A stretch of 18,561 nt of DNA from Candidatus Rhodoferax randersensis (GTDB lineage Bacteria; Pseudomonadota; Gammaproteobacteria; Burkholderiales; Burkholderiaceae_C). Where the stretch lies: positions 1 to 18,561 of the forward strand of contig JADKEH010000025.1 in assembly GCA_016718155.1 (NCBI GenBank). Reading direction: 5' to 3'. The notes below the pieces were generated by a model, which did no database searches, was not told the DNA's origin, and worked only from the letters and a program-made list of their open reading frames with translations. Shown here in pieces: positions 1-8,017 of this stretch (its first letter is position 1; every line of letters starts with the position of its first letter). The position numbers and the translations under genes were made by a program.

Positions 1-3
1 GAA

Positions 4-23
4 CCTATTTTCCTCAGTTGGCC
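4..23 (+). repeat. Left terminal inverted repeat of the IS1380 element
   Basis: The sequence cctattttcctcagttggcc is the reverse complement of 1703-1722 with one mismatch (g at position 20). It marks the outer end of the element. Confidence 0.93.
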
Positions 24-73
24 CCAGTCAATTTGCCATGAACGTAGACTCCATGCGGGTTGCAACGTGATTT

Positions 74-79
74 GAGGAG
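74..79 (+). promoter_or_regulatory. Ribosome binding site of the IS1380 transposase
   Basis: gaggag ends seven bases before the ATG at 87. It selects that ATG over the in-frame TTG at 60, which has no comparable site. Confidence 0.6.
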
Positions 80-86
80 ACACCAA

Positions 87-1708
87 ATGGGTGAAGTGGA
101 TTTTGCACAAAGCCAGACCAGCCAAGCCTGCCGGGAGGTCATCGAGCAGTACGAGCAAGTAGTCGATGAGGCACTTCGTGTCCAGACGCCCGGTGGAGTT
201 TTTGAGGTTCAGTGGAGCAGTGATGGCAAGGCCACCGCCATGGGCCAACTGGCCTTCTTTGCCGAGTTCTTGCAAGCCAGCGGCCTGTTTGAGAACTGGC
301 TGCAAAGCTGCCCCTTGCACTACACCAGTCCCAACGCACCCGAAGTGCGCGATGTCTTGGGTACCTGGATGCTGGGTATCTTGGACGGACAGTATCGTTA
401 CGCCCATATTGGCGCACTGCGTGGTGATGGCGTGGCCCCAGAAGTACTGGGCATGACCAAAGTCATCGGCGACGACAGCCTGCGCCGAGCCCTGGCGGCA
501 ATAGCACCCGCGCCCAAGGCAAAGCACAGCGCAGAAGAACGTGTCGCCCAACAAGCCCAGGCCCTCAAGGCTGAGCAATGGATGCAAGCGCAATTGCGCC
601 ACAGCATTGCCCAAGCCACCCAGACCGGCTGGATACTGGACTGCGACACCACCGTCAAAGTGCTCTACGGCCACCAAGACGGCGCCGTGGTGAGCTACAA
701 CCCGCACAAGCCGGGACGGCCCAGCCACATCATCCACACCTACTGGATCGGCAACCTGCGCCTGGTGCTTGATGCCCAGTTGCAAGCCGGTAACCGGCAC
801 AGCCCTTCCTATGGACGAACTGGCTTGAGGGCTTTGCTGCAGAGTCTGCCTGTTGATGAACGCCCAAAGCTTGTCAGAGGCGACAGCGCCTATGGCAGCG
901 AAGGCGAGATGCGCCAGCTCGAAGAACTCCAGCAGCCTTACCTGTTCAAGCTACGCCAAACGGCCGGTGTCAAACAACTCATCAAACGCCAGTGGGCGCG
1001 TCCAGACCTGGAGCGACATGGGCCAGGGCTGGACGGGCTGCGAGGACGAATTGCGCTTGAGTGGCTGGAGCACCAAGCGGCGCGTGATCGTCATGCGCCG
1101 CCAGCGCAAGACGGACCCTGGTGCTGGAGCAAAAGAACAAAAGTCAAAAAGATCAAATTGACTTGCTCTTCATTGACGAGAATGAACCCATCAAGAGTTG
1201 GGAGTATGCGGTGCTGGTGAGCAATGCCAACTACGAGTTGGAGCAAATCGGGCAACTCTACCGGGATCGCGCGGACTGTGAGAACGGCTTCGATGAGATC
1301 AAAAATCAGTGGGGCTGGGGAGGCTACAGCACCCAGGACATTGAGCGCTGCGCGTTGAGTGCCAGGGCGGTAGCCTTGGTTTACAACTGGTGGAGCTGGT
1401 ATGTACGACTGGCCAATCCAAAATCACGCCTGGAGGCCAAGACCAGTCGGCCCAAGCTGCTCAGCGCGGTGGGCAAACTCACCAGTCACGCCCGAGTCAA
1501 CAAAATAGTGCTCGTGTTGACCCACGAAGCCGCCACCCACATCAGGACCATGCTTGTCAATGTGCGCGCGGGTGTTGAGCACATTCGGCGTGCCGCGCCG
1601 CAGTTGCTCGGACCGGAACGCTGGTATGCGCTGGCGTGCTACATCGCCAACAAAATCCTGGCCTTCGTGCCCAACACACCAATTCCCGCAACCATCGCTA
1701 CCGGCTAA
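87..1708 (+). CDS. IS1380-family transposase (two frameshifts)
   Basis: This is a DDE transposase that moves the IS element. The reading frame from ATG 87 gives the family's N-terminal region and the first catalytic block ILDCDTTVKVLYGHQDGA, followed by YNPHKPGRPSH, a signature of IS1380 transposases. The second Asp lies in LVRGDSAYGS. The C-terminal block YRDRADCENGFDEIKNQWGW carries the catalytic Glu. Three consecutive frames must be joined: an extra C in gacctgg near 1008 and an extra C in gaccctgg near 1117 each shift the frame by one. Removing them restores a protein of about 539 residues. Both indels lie in C runs and no other stop is needed, so they look like sequencing errors or very recent mutations. 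Family call is firm; activity depends on the indels. Confidence 0.9.
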
Positions 1709-1722
1709 CTGAGGAAAATAGG
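1703..1722 (-). repeat. Right terminal inverted repeat of the IS1380 element
   Basis: The sequence ggctaactgaggaaaatagg mirrors 4-23 at 19 of 20 bases. The transposase stop codon (TAA, 1706-1708) lies inside this repeat. Confidence 0.93.
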
Positions 1723-1727
1723 ATGAA
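1723..1727. repeat. Probable 5-bp target-site duplication (right copy)
   Basis: atgaa directly follows the right inverted repeat. The left copy is only partly visible: the window's first three bases, gaa, match its last three. The two missing bases lie outside the window. Confidence 0.5.
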
Positions 1728-2758
1728 TCATCAAACCGGCTTTGTGGGCATCGGCAATCAGCGTGGTGGCAGGCTGTGAAGTGGTGTCCATGTAGTTAAC
1801 CGCGCCGTCGCCGTTCACATCGAGCATCTTGCCGGCGGCGTCAAACGAGCCCTTGACTGGCACGATGTAAGGCTTCGAGGTCCCACGCCATCGGCGTATT
1901 TGGCGATTTCGGCCAGTCCGGTCGGTGTCAGCATCGAATCGAAATTGGCGGTCTTGCCGGCCTTGGTCCAGTCATAGGGACGGTCAAACGGCGCGGCAAA
2001 AGTGATCTTGCCGGTCTTGAAGTCATAGTCATCACCATCGACCAACTGCACCAGGCGCGCCTGCGTCTTGCCACGCAGTGCGGCAGGTTGGACACCTCAA
2101 AACGACTGGATGATCACCGGTGAGTCCTTCTGGCAGCCATACTCGTTCAGGATGGCGACCGGCGGTCTTCCAGCTTGAGGTTGGCATCCACGTGGTAGGT
2201 GGGGTGCTTGGTTTCCGGTACACGCCAATGAGCGGCCCACTTTGGTGCCCTCGGTCTTGGCCAGGTCCAGCACTTCGCGGAAAGTCGGAATCAGGTACTG
2301 CCGTTGAACGAGGCATCCCGGTCGCCGAGCGGCTGCTTGGCGCGCAGCGTCTTGATCTCGGCCAGCGTGAAGTCGGTGGCAAACCAGCCGGTCTCGGCCA
2401 CGCCGTCCACCATGCGGGTGGTCTTGCGGGCGGCGAACTCGGGAAGATCGGCCACGTTGGTGGTACCCGTGATATTGGGCTCATGCCGGGCGATCAGCTC
2501 ACCGTCCTTGGTGGCCACCAGATCGGGCTCGACGAAGTCGGCACCGTTCTGGATCGCCAGCTTGTAGCCTTCCAGCGTGTGGTCGGGCAGGTAGCCGGGC
2601 GAGCCGCGATGCCCAATCACCAGGGGTTGCTTGCCATCAAGGGTCAGGAACGGCGCGGCGTCACTGCCGCCGCAGGCCACCAGGGTGGCGGCGCTCAGCC
2701 CAAGCAGGCCCAGCGCCAGGGCGCGGGGGACGGAGGAAACAGGCAGGGAAAGGTTCAT
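1723..2758 (-). pseudogene. Glycerophosphodiester phosphodiesterase lipoprotein, 3' end cut off by IS1380
   Basis: GDPD/GlpQ-family enzymes hydrolyse glycerophosphodiesters to glycerol-3-phosphate and an alcohol in the periplasm. The ATG at 2758-2756 starts a hydrophobic leader ending in the lipobox LVAC, so a lipid-anchored precursor is expected. Family motifs follow: VIGHRGSPGYLPDHTLEGY with the catalytic HR, DFVEPDLVATKDGELI with the E-x-D metal site, and ARHEPNITGTT. Further on are VIIQSFEVSNL and LIADAHKAGL. An insert DVNGDGAVNYMD resembles an EF-hand or dockerin calcium loop. At least six one-base indels (near 2297, 2235, 2218, 2160, 2101 and 1880) break the frame, mostly in short homopolymers. 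The gene then runs into the IS terminus at 1722, so the C-terminus lies left of the window. Family identity is sure; the gene is inactive as assembled because of the IS. Confidence 0.87.
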
Positions 2759-2900
2759 TCGGGTTCTCGTGAGTTGGTCCTTCGCCACGGTAGCGCCGCT
2801 GTGTGAAACTTTGATGTCAGGCCAAGGGCCTGCGCGGCGCCTCAATCGAGATGACGCGGGGCGGCCACGCGCTCAGGGCTGCAGCGCCTAAAATTGAGGT
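2759..2900. promoter_or_regulatory. Divergent intergenic region between the GDPD gene and rnm
   Basis: These 142 bp separate the start of the minus-strand GDPD gene from the GTG start of rnm and must carry outward promoters for both directions. I see no convincing -35/-10 pair. A short gagg at 2896-2899 sits unusually close to the GTG at 2901. Confidence 0.35.
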
Positions 2901-3756
2901 GTGAGCTCCATCCTTAACGCCGACCTGCATTGCCACTCCGTTGTCTCCGACGGCACCTTGACTCCCGAAGAACTAGCCCTGCGCGCCCACGGCAAGGGCG
3001 TCGAATTGTGGTCACTCACGGACCACGACGAACTAGGCGGCCAACAACGCGCCGCAGCGGCGGCACGGGCGCTGGGCATGAAGTACCTCACCGGCACCGA
3101 AATCTCGGTCACCTTCATCGGCAAGACCGTGCACATCGTGGCCCCGGATTTGACGCCAACGATGCCGCCCTGCGCCAGGGGCTGGTCCAGACCCGCGGTG
3201 GCCGCGGCCAGCGCGCCCAGGAAATGGCGGCAAGTCTGGAGAGAATCGGCATCCACGGCGCTTTACGAGGCGCCCTGAAGTACGCCGGCAACCATGAACT
3301 GATCTCACGCACCCACTTCGCGCGCTTTCTGGTCGAAGTGGGCGCCTGCAAGGACACCAATGAGGTCTTTCGCAAATACCTGACCGAGGGCAAGCCCGGC
3401 TTTGTGGAGCACCGCTGGGCCAGCTTGAAGGATGCCGTGACCTGGATCCGGCAGGCTGGCGGCGTGGCCGTGATTGCCCACCCGGCGCGCTATGGTTTCA
3501 GCGCCAATGAAGAGTTCGCGCTGTTCTCGGAGTTCAAGCTTCACGGCGGTCAGGGTGTCGAGGTGGTGACCGGCAGCCACACCCTGCCGAATACCAGACC
3601 TACGCCAACATGGCGCGCGAGTTCGAACTGGCCGCCTCGCGTGGCAGCGACTTCCATAGCCCCAATGAGAGCCACACCGAGCTGGGCACCTTACCCAATT
3701 TGCCCGGCAATCTGACGCCGGTGTGGGAACTGCTGGCTGAGCGCATCCAGGGCTGA
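2901..3756 (+). CDS. rnm: PHP-domain RNase AM / 3',5'-nucleoside bisphosphate phosphatase (two frameshifts)
   Basis: Members of this family (E. coli RNase AM, formerly YciV) are metal-dependent 5'-3' exonucleases and nucleoside 3',5'-bisphosphate phosphatases acting in RNA 5'-end maturation and pAp recycling. The GTG start gives ADLHCHSVVSDG, then LWSLTDHDE and TGTEISV, the first PHP metal-binding motifs. VAVIAHPARY and RGSDFHSPNES supply the later His and Asp ligands. One missing G near 3140 (gtggccccgg) and one missing C near 3586 (caccctgcc) require joining three frames; restored length is about 285 residues, normal for the family. The stop lies 14 bases before yciO, so the two are probably cotranscribed. 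The same rnm-yciO neighbourhood occurs in E. coli. No substitution damages a metal ligand, so the gene is probably functional in the organism. Confidence 0.88.
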
Positions 3757-3770
3757 AGCACTGATTCCCG

Positions 3771-4394
3771 ATGGCCCAGTACCTGCACGTCCACCCCGAC
3801 AACCCGCAAGCACGCCTGCTCAAGCAGGCGGTTGCCTTGCTTGAAAAAGGCGGCATCGTGGCGGTGCCCACCGACTCCAGCTACGCATTGGTCTGCCACA
3901 TCGACGACAAAGCGGCCGCCGACAACCTGCGTCGCATCCGGGGTGTGGACGACAAGCACCACCTCACCCTGCTGTGCCGCGACCTGAGTGAACTGGCCAA
4001 CTACGCACGCGTGGACAACCGGCAGTTCCGGCTGCTCAAGTCCGCCACGCCCGGGCCCTACACCTTCATTCTGGAAGCCAGCAAGGAAGTGCCGCGCCGC
4101 CTGAGCCACCCCTCGCGCAAGACCATCGGGCTGCGCGTGCCCGATCACAAGGTGCTGCAGGATCTGCTGGCACTGCACAACGGGCCCTTGCTGGCCACCA
4201 CGCTGATCCCGCCGGGTGACACCGAACCCCTGAACGATGCGCAGGAGATCCGGGAGCGCTTTGAGCATCAGCTCGCAGCTGTGATCGACGCCGGCGCCTG
4301 CGCCCTGGAGCCGACCACCGTGGTGGACCTGACCGGGGGCGAACCCGAGCTGATCCGCCAGGGGCGCGGCGACCCGGCGGCACTAGGTTTGTAG
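3771..4394 (+). CDS. yciO: YciO, YrdC/Sua5-domain protein
   Basis: The 207-residue protein aligns along its whole length with E. coli YciO (206 residues): HPDNPQARLLKQAV at the N-terminus, GGIVAVPTDSSYAL, the KR-x-R-like RRIRGVDDKHHLTLLCRDLSELA, TPGPYTFIL, KEVPRRL, KTIGLRVPDH and the C-terminal PTTVVDLT. YrdC-domain proteins bind L-threonine, ATP and bicarbonate to form threonylcarbamoyl-AMP for tRNA t6A modification; YciO is a paralog of the main enzymes TsaC/Sua5 with weak or uncertain activity in that reaction. It lacks the C-terminal Sua5 domain. The frame is intact. It sits 14 bases after rnm and 74 bases before the protease gene, consistent with one operon. No strong Shine-Dalgarno is visible before the ATG. 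Confidence 0.92.
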   Translation: MAQYLHVHPDNPQARLLKQAVALLEKGGIVAVPTDSSYALVCHIDDKAAADNLRRIRGVDDKHHLTLLCRDLSELANYARVDNRQFRLLKSATPGPYTFILEASKEVPRRLSHPSRKTIGLRVPDHKVLQDLLALHNGPLLATTLIPPGDTEPLNDAQEIRERFEHQLAAVIDAGACALEPTTVVDLTGGEPELIRQGRGDPAALGL

Positions 4395-4468
4395 CGCCCC
4401 CATGAACGCTGGCAGGGCCAGCAGGCCTGCCCCGCCGTGGCGCAGACACACTCTGAGACAATTCCCCC

Positions 4469-5137
4469 ATGGATATCGCCAACCTGATTCAAACTGTTGC
4501 CATTTACGCCTTGCCGGTGTTGTTTGCCATCACCGTGCACGAAGCCGCGCACGGCTATGCCGCGCGGCACTATGGCGACAACACCGCCTATATGCTGGGG
4601 CGCATCACGCTCAACCCAATGAAGCACATCGACCCGGTAGGCACCATTCTGATGCCGCTGATGCTGTACTTCGCCACCTCGGGGGCCTTTCTGTTTGGCT
4701 ACGCCAAGCCAGTGCCGGTGCGCTTTGGCAACCTGCGCAACCCCAAGCGCGACATGGTGTGGGTAGCGCTGGCCGGACCTGGCGCCAACCTGGCGCAAGC
4801 GCTGATCTGGGGCACGCTGCTCCTGGTTCTAAGCGGCTCGGGCGTAACCGAGCCCTTCTTCCTGAAGATGTGCCAAGGTGGCGTGCTGGTCAACGTGGTG
4901 ATGTTTGTCTTCAACCTGTTCCCGCTGCCGCCGCTCGATGGCGGCCGCATTCTGGTCGGGCTGCTGCCCCACCGGCAGGCCGAAATGGTCTCGCGCATCG
5001 AACCCTGGGGCTTCTTCATCGTCATGGCGCTGGTGATTTTTGGCGTGGTCAGCGCCTTGTGGATGCGGCCCTTGATGACGCTCACCTATGGCCTGATCGA
5101 GCTGCTGCTGACGCCTTTGGCGCTGCTGCTGAGTTAG
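4469..5137 (+). CDS. M50 site-2-protease-family membrane metalloprotease
   Basis: An intact 222-residue polytopic membrane protein. The zinc motif HEAAH lies at residues 24-28 in the first membrane segment, and the third ligand region NLFPLPPLDGGR at 139-150, which together define the compact site-2 protease (M50) fold. There is no PDZ domain, so it belongs to the small core-only group rather than to RseP. Such proteins cleave membrane-anchored substrates within the bilayer; the substrate here is unknown. Several hydrophobic stretches (about 8-25, 60-78, 96-123, 129-143, 180-198 and 203-222) fit four to six membrane passes. The position between yciO and trpS is one I recognise from other Burkholderiales genomes. 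Confidence 0.9.
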   Translation: MDIANLIQTVAIYALPVLFAITVHEAAHGYAARHYGDNTAYMLGRITLNPMKHIDPVGTILMPLMLYFATSGAFLFGYAKPVPVRFGNLRNPKRDMVWVALAGPGANLAQALIWGTLLLVLSGSGVTEPFFLKMCQGGVLVNVVMFVFNLFPLPPLDGGRILVGLLPHRQAEMVSRIEPWGFFIVMALVIFGVVSALWMRPLMTLTYGLIELLLTPLALLLS

Positions 5138-5168
5138 GGAGCTGGTAATTGCAGAACCTGCCTATCTC

Positions 5169-5271
5169 CGTCATTGCGAGCGCAGCGCGGCAATCCATGT
5201 CTGCGGCGCACGACCATGGATTGCCGCGCTGCGCTCGCAATGACGGGCACGGCTGCGCTCGCAATGACGGG
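5169..5271. repeat. Palindromic intergenic repeat, copy 1 (upstream of trpS)
   Basis: Two perfect 31-nt arms, 5169-5199 and 5215-5245, are exact reverse complements and enclose a 15-nt loop, so the transcript can form a very stable hairpin. The arm begins cgtcattgcgagcgcagcgc. A further half-arm at 5252-5271 repeats 5228-5247 exactly. Copy 2 follows trpS. The unit resembles the dispersed gtcattgcgagcg-type repeats known in many proteobacteria. No open reading frame or promoter is evident in the 197-bp gap. Confidence 0.93.
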
Positions 5272-5334
5272 AAGTGTCGGCACTCTTGTGGTTTTGACCT
5301 TCGTTAACCCTTTCCAATTTCTCACAACTGTTCT

Positions 5335-6639
5335 ATGACTTCGCTTCGTTTTCTCACCGGCATCACCACTTCCGGCACGCCGCATCTTGGCAACTACGTG
5401 GGGTCGATTCGCCCCTCGGTACAGGCCAGCCTGCGCGCGGACGTGGAGAGCTTCTACTTTCTGGCCGACTACCACGCGCTGATCAAGACCGACGAGCCGG
5501 CGCGGGTGCAGCGCTCCACGCTGGAGATTGCCGCGAGCTGGCTGGCCGCCGGGCTCAACCCGGATCGCGTCACCTTCTACCGCCAATCCGATATCCCCGA
5601 AATCCCGGAACTCACCTGGCTGCTGACCTGTGTCACCGGCAAAGGCGTACTCAACCGCGCGCACGCCTACAAGGCCTCGGTCGACAAAAACCTGGCGGCC
5701 GGCCAGGACCCGGACTCGGATGTGACGGCCGGTCTGTTCATGTACCCGGTGCTGATGGGCGCCGACATTTTGATGTTCAACGCCCACAAGGTACCGGTTG
5801 GGCGCGACCAGGTGCAGCACATCGAGATGGCGCGCGACATGGGCAACAGCTTCAACCATCGCTATGGCCAGCACTTTGTGTTGCCCGAAGCGGTGATCGA
5901 CGACGCCGTGGCGCTGCTGCCGGGCGTCGATGGCCGCAAGATGAGCAAGAGCTACGACAACCACATCCCGATGTTTGCGCCGCGCGAACAACTCCAGAAG
6001 TCGATCGCCGGCATCGTCACCGACTCGCGCGCGCCAGGTGTTCCCAAAGAGACCGAAGGCTCGGCCCTGTTCCAGATCTACCAGGCGTTTGCCAGCGAGG
6101 CTGAAACGCTGACCCTGCGCCAGGCCTATGCCGATGGCATTGCCTGGGGCGATGCCAAGCAAATCCTGTTCGAACGCGTCGACCGCGAGATCGCACCCAT
6201 GCGTGAGGCCTATCTCGGCTACATCAACAACCCCGCCAAGGTCGAGGCCATCCTTTTGGCCGGTGCCGCCAAGGCACGCGCCACGTCCCAGCCCTTCATG
6301 ACCCGGCTGCGCCACGCGGTGGGCCTGCGTCCGCTCGGCGAACAAGCCAGCGCCAAAACCGCAGAGACAGCCAAGTCGGCCAAGGCCGCCCTGCCCACCT
6401 TCAAGCAATACCGCGAGAGCGATGGGCAGTTCTACTTCAAGCTGGTCGACAGTGGCGCCCGGCTGCTGCTGCAAAGCCCGGGCTTTGCCAATCCCAAAGA
6501 TGCCGCAGCCAGCATGGCGAGATTGCGAGAACTTGGGGTGTTGGCGTGGTCGACCGCACACAGCAACTGGCCGGCACCCAGTGATGTGGCAAGCGCCGAC
6601 ATCCAGGCGGCCCTGCTCCAACTCGCTGAGGGCCATTGA
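5335..6639 (+). CDS. trpS: Tryptophanyl-tRNA synthetase with C-terminal YegP-like extension
   Basis: This class I synthetase charges tRNA-Trp with tryptophan. The HIGH-type motif PHLGN is at residues 16-20 and KMSKS at 202-206, with YFLADYHALI, GLFMYPVLMGADIL and VGRDQVQHIEMARD between them as expected for TrpS. The catalytic and anticodon parts end near residue 335, the usual length of a bacterial TrpS. An Ala/Lys-rich linker (about 337-363) then leads to a domain at about 364-421 (TFKQYRESDGQFYFKL, LLLQSPGFANPKDA) that resembles the DUF1508/YegP fold. The frame is intact. The ATG at 5335 places the first beta-strand and HIGH motif correctly; there is no strong Shine-Dalgarno. The gene stands alone between two palindromic repeats. 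Confidence 0.96.
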   Translation: MTSLRFLTGITTSGTPHLGNYVGSIRPSVQASLRADVESFYFLADYHALIKTDEPARVQRSTLEIAASWLAAGLNPDRVTFYRQSDIPEIPELTWLLTCVTGKGVLNRAHAYKASVDKNLAAGQDPDSDVTAGLFMYPVLMGADILMFNAHKVPVGRDQVQHIEMARDMGNSFNHRYGQHFVLPEAVIDDAVALLPGVDGRKMSKSYDNHIPMFAPREQLQKSIAGIVTDSRAPGVPKETEGSALFQIYQAFASEAETLTLRQAYADGIAWGDAKQILFERVDREIAPMREAYLGYINNPAKVEAILLAGAAKARATSQPFMTRLRHAVGLRPLGEQASAKTAETAKSAKAALPTFKQYRESDGQFYFKLVDSGARLLLQSPGFANPKDAAASMARLRELGVLAWSTAHSNWPAPSDVASADIQAALLQLAEGH

Positions 6640-6702
6640 GCACGCCCTGATGCAGACATCCCACCCCGCCTTTTCAAACGCCGTGCAGCATCGCACCCAA
6701 AT

Positions 6703-6812
6703 CGTCATTGCGAGCGCAGCGCGGCAATCCATGACTTCAGCAATCCTGGATTGCTTCACTGCGTTCGCAATGACGACCGGTTCATGGAAAGCGCAGCGCG
6801 GCAATGACGGGG
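6703..6812. repeat. Palindromic intergenic repeat, copy 2 (downstream of trpS)
   Basis: The left arm 6703-6733 is identical over 31 bases to the arm at 5169-5199 of copy 1. The right arm 6748-6775 pairs with it at 24 of 28 positions. A partial unit gcgcagcgcggcaatgacgg follows at 6791. The hairpin starts 64 bases after the trpS stop and could end or stabilise that transcript, but it lacks the T-run of an intrinsic terminator. Confidence 0.9.
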
Positions 6813-6874
6813 TTCTGCCCTGAGTTTCGGAACGCTCCTCAACACCCGAACCGAACACCCTGAAAGCCCCCAAC

Positions 6875-7984
6875 ATGCAACAAACACCCTTGAACTACAA
6901 AAGCGCCGGCGTTGACTACGCCAAGATCGATCCACTCAAGGTGCTGGCGCAGCAAGCCGCCAGCAGCACGGCGGTCAATCTGGCCCAGCATGGCCTGTCC
7001 GAGATACAAGCCTCGCGCGGCGAATCGGCCTATGTGCTCGATGTCGGCGATTTTTACCTCGCCTCCATCACCGAGTGCCTGGGCACCAAGGCGCTGGTGG
7101 CCGACGCCATGCGCGCGATCACCGGCAAAACCTACTATGCCGCCATCGCGCAGGACACCCTGGCGATGGCCATCAACGACATCATCACCGTCGGCGCCAC
7201 ACCGGTCTCGGCGCACGCCTACTGGGCCGCCGGGGGCGACGAGTGGTTTGCCGACCAAGAACGCGCAGCCGACCTGGTGAGCGGCTGGAAGGCCGCGTGC
7301 GACGCCTGCGGCGTCAGTTGGGGCGGCGGCGAAACCCCAAGCTTGAGTGGCGTGGTGGTACCAGGGCGCATTGACTTGGCCGCATCGTGCGTCGGGCTGG
7401 TGCGCCCCAAAGAGCGCCTGACACTGGGCGCCAAGCTTCGACCCGGCGACGCCATCGTGCTGCTGGCCTCCAGCGGCATCCACGCCAACGGTGTGTCGCT
7501 GGCGCGCAAGCTGGCCGAACGCTTGCCGCAGGGTTATGCCACCCCGCTGGACGACGCTCGGCTGTTCGGCGACGCCCTGCTCGACCCGACGGTGCTGTAT
7601 TCACCGGTCACCGAGGCCCTGTTCCGGCACGGCATTATTCCGCACTACTGCGCCAACGTCACTGGCCACGGCTGGCGCAAGATCATGCGCCACCCCGACG
7701 CGCTGACCTACCGCTTTGCCAGCGTGCCACCGGTGCCACCAGTGCTGCGCTTCATGCAGGCGCAAGCGCACATCGACGACCGCGAAGCCTATGGCAGCCT
7801 GAACATGGGAGCCGGTTTTGCGCTGTTCCTGGCCCCCGAGCAAGCCGGGCAGGCGGTGGAAGTGGCGCGCCAGTTGGGCATCGCGGCCTACCAGGCTGGT
7901 GTGGTGGAAGCAGGCCCAAAGCGGGTCATCATTGAGCCCCTAAACGTGGAGTTTGCGCAGGATGAGTTGACGCTGCGGGCCTAG
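6875..7984 (+). CDS. PurM-like AIR-synthase-related protein
   Basis: The intact 369-residue protein follows the PurM fold throughout. It starts with YKSAGVDYAKID, has the Ala/Asn-rich segment AMAINDIITVGATPVSAHAYW (PurM: VNDLVVQGAEPLFF), then WGGGETPSLSG, LLASSGIHANGVSLARKL, VTGHGWRKIMR and NMGAGFALFL. Canonical PurM turns FGAM and ATP into AIR in purine synthesis. Here the nucleotide-binding signature is unusual: the TDGVGTK of PurM reads TECLGTK. This and the overall divergence from ordinary Burkholderiales PurM suggest a paralog, often annotated 'AIR synthase-related protein', with unknown substrate. Context gives no purine link: trpS lies upstream and a hypothetical ORF downstream. It could still be a genuine cyclo-ligase. 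Confidence 0.78.
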   Translation: MQQTPLNYKSAGVDYAKIDPLKVLAQQAASSTAVNLAQHGLSEIQASRGESAYVLDVGDFYLASITECLGTKALVADAMRAITGKTYYAAIAQDTLAMAINDIITVGATPVSAHAYWAAGGDEWFADQERAADLVSGWKAACDACGVSWGGGETPSLSGVVVPGRIDLAASCVGLVRPKERLTLGAKLRPGDAIVLLASSGIHANGVSLARKLAERLPQGYATPLDDARLFGDALLDPTVLYSPVTEALFRHGIIPHYCANVTGHGWRKIMRHPDALTYRFASVPPVPPVLRFMQAQAHIDDREAYGSLNMGAGFALFLAPEQAGQAVEVARQLGIAAYQAGVVEAGPKRVIIEPLNVEFAQDELTLRA

Positions 7985-8017
7985 CTGAACAGCTTCCCAC
8001 TTGAGCCGTCTTCAACC

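Larger units (their letters stand above)
4..1722 (+). mobile_element. IS1380-family insertion sequence, complete
   Basis: A 1719 bp element is bounded by 20-bp terminal inverted repeats that match at 19 of 20 positions and begin with CC. It holds a single transposase gene of the IS1380 type. The bases just outside the right end read atgaa, and the only three bases visible outside the left end are gaa, which fits a 5-bp target duplication, a size used in this family. The element sits inside a minus-strand GDPD gene and cuts it off after the residues LIADAHKAGL. The window starts only three bases outside the left terminus, as contigs often do at repeated elements. Confidence 0.92.

Noticed and set aside
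1000..1125. Programmed frameshifting in the IS1380 transposase
   Set aside because: IS1380 transposases are normally one frame, there are two separate shifts, both are an extra C in a C run, and similar indels occur in unrelated genes of the window.
2120..2806. 228-codon plus-strand frame
   Set aside because: It is the antisense shadow of the GDPD gene, whose lipobox and catalytic motifs are on the minus strand.
3600..4268. 222-codon minus-strand frame over the rnm/yciO junction
   Set aside because: Opposite two conserved plus-strand genes, with no recognisable domain of its own.
5169..6812. CRISPR-like array
   Set aside because: The repeats are long palindromes in only two places, far apart, with no regular spacers and no cas genes.
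5134..6876. 580-codon open frame on the minus strand opposite trpS
   Set aside because: It is antisense to an intact, fully recognisable TrpS and runs through both palindromic repeats; a long chance frame is common in GC-rich DNA and its translation matches nothing known to me.
6875..7984. SelD (selenophosphate synthetase)
   Set aside because: The protein belongs to the same superfamily, but its N-terminal YKSAGVDYAKID and later NMGAGFAL blocks are of PurM type and the SelD catalytic Cys/Sec loop is missing.
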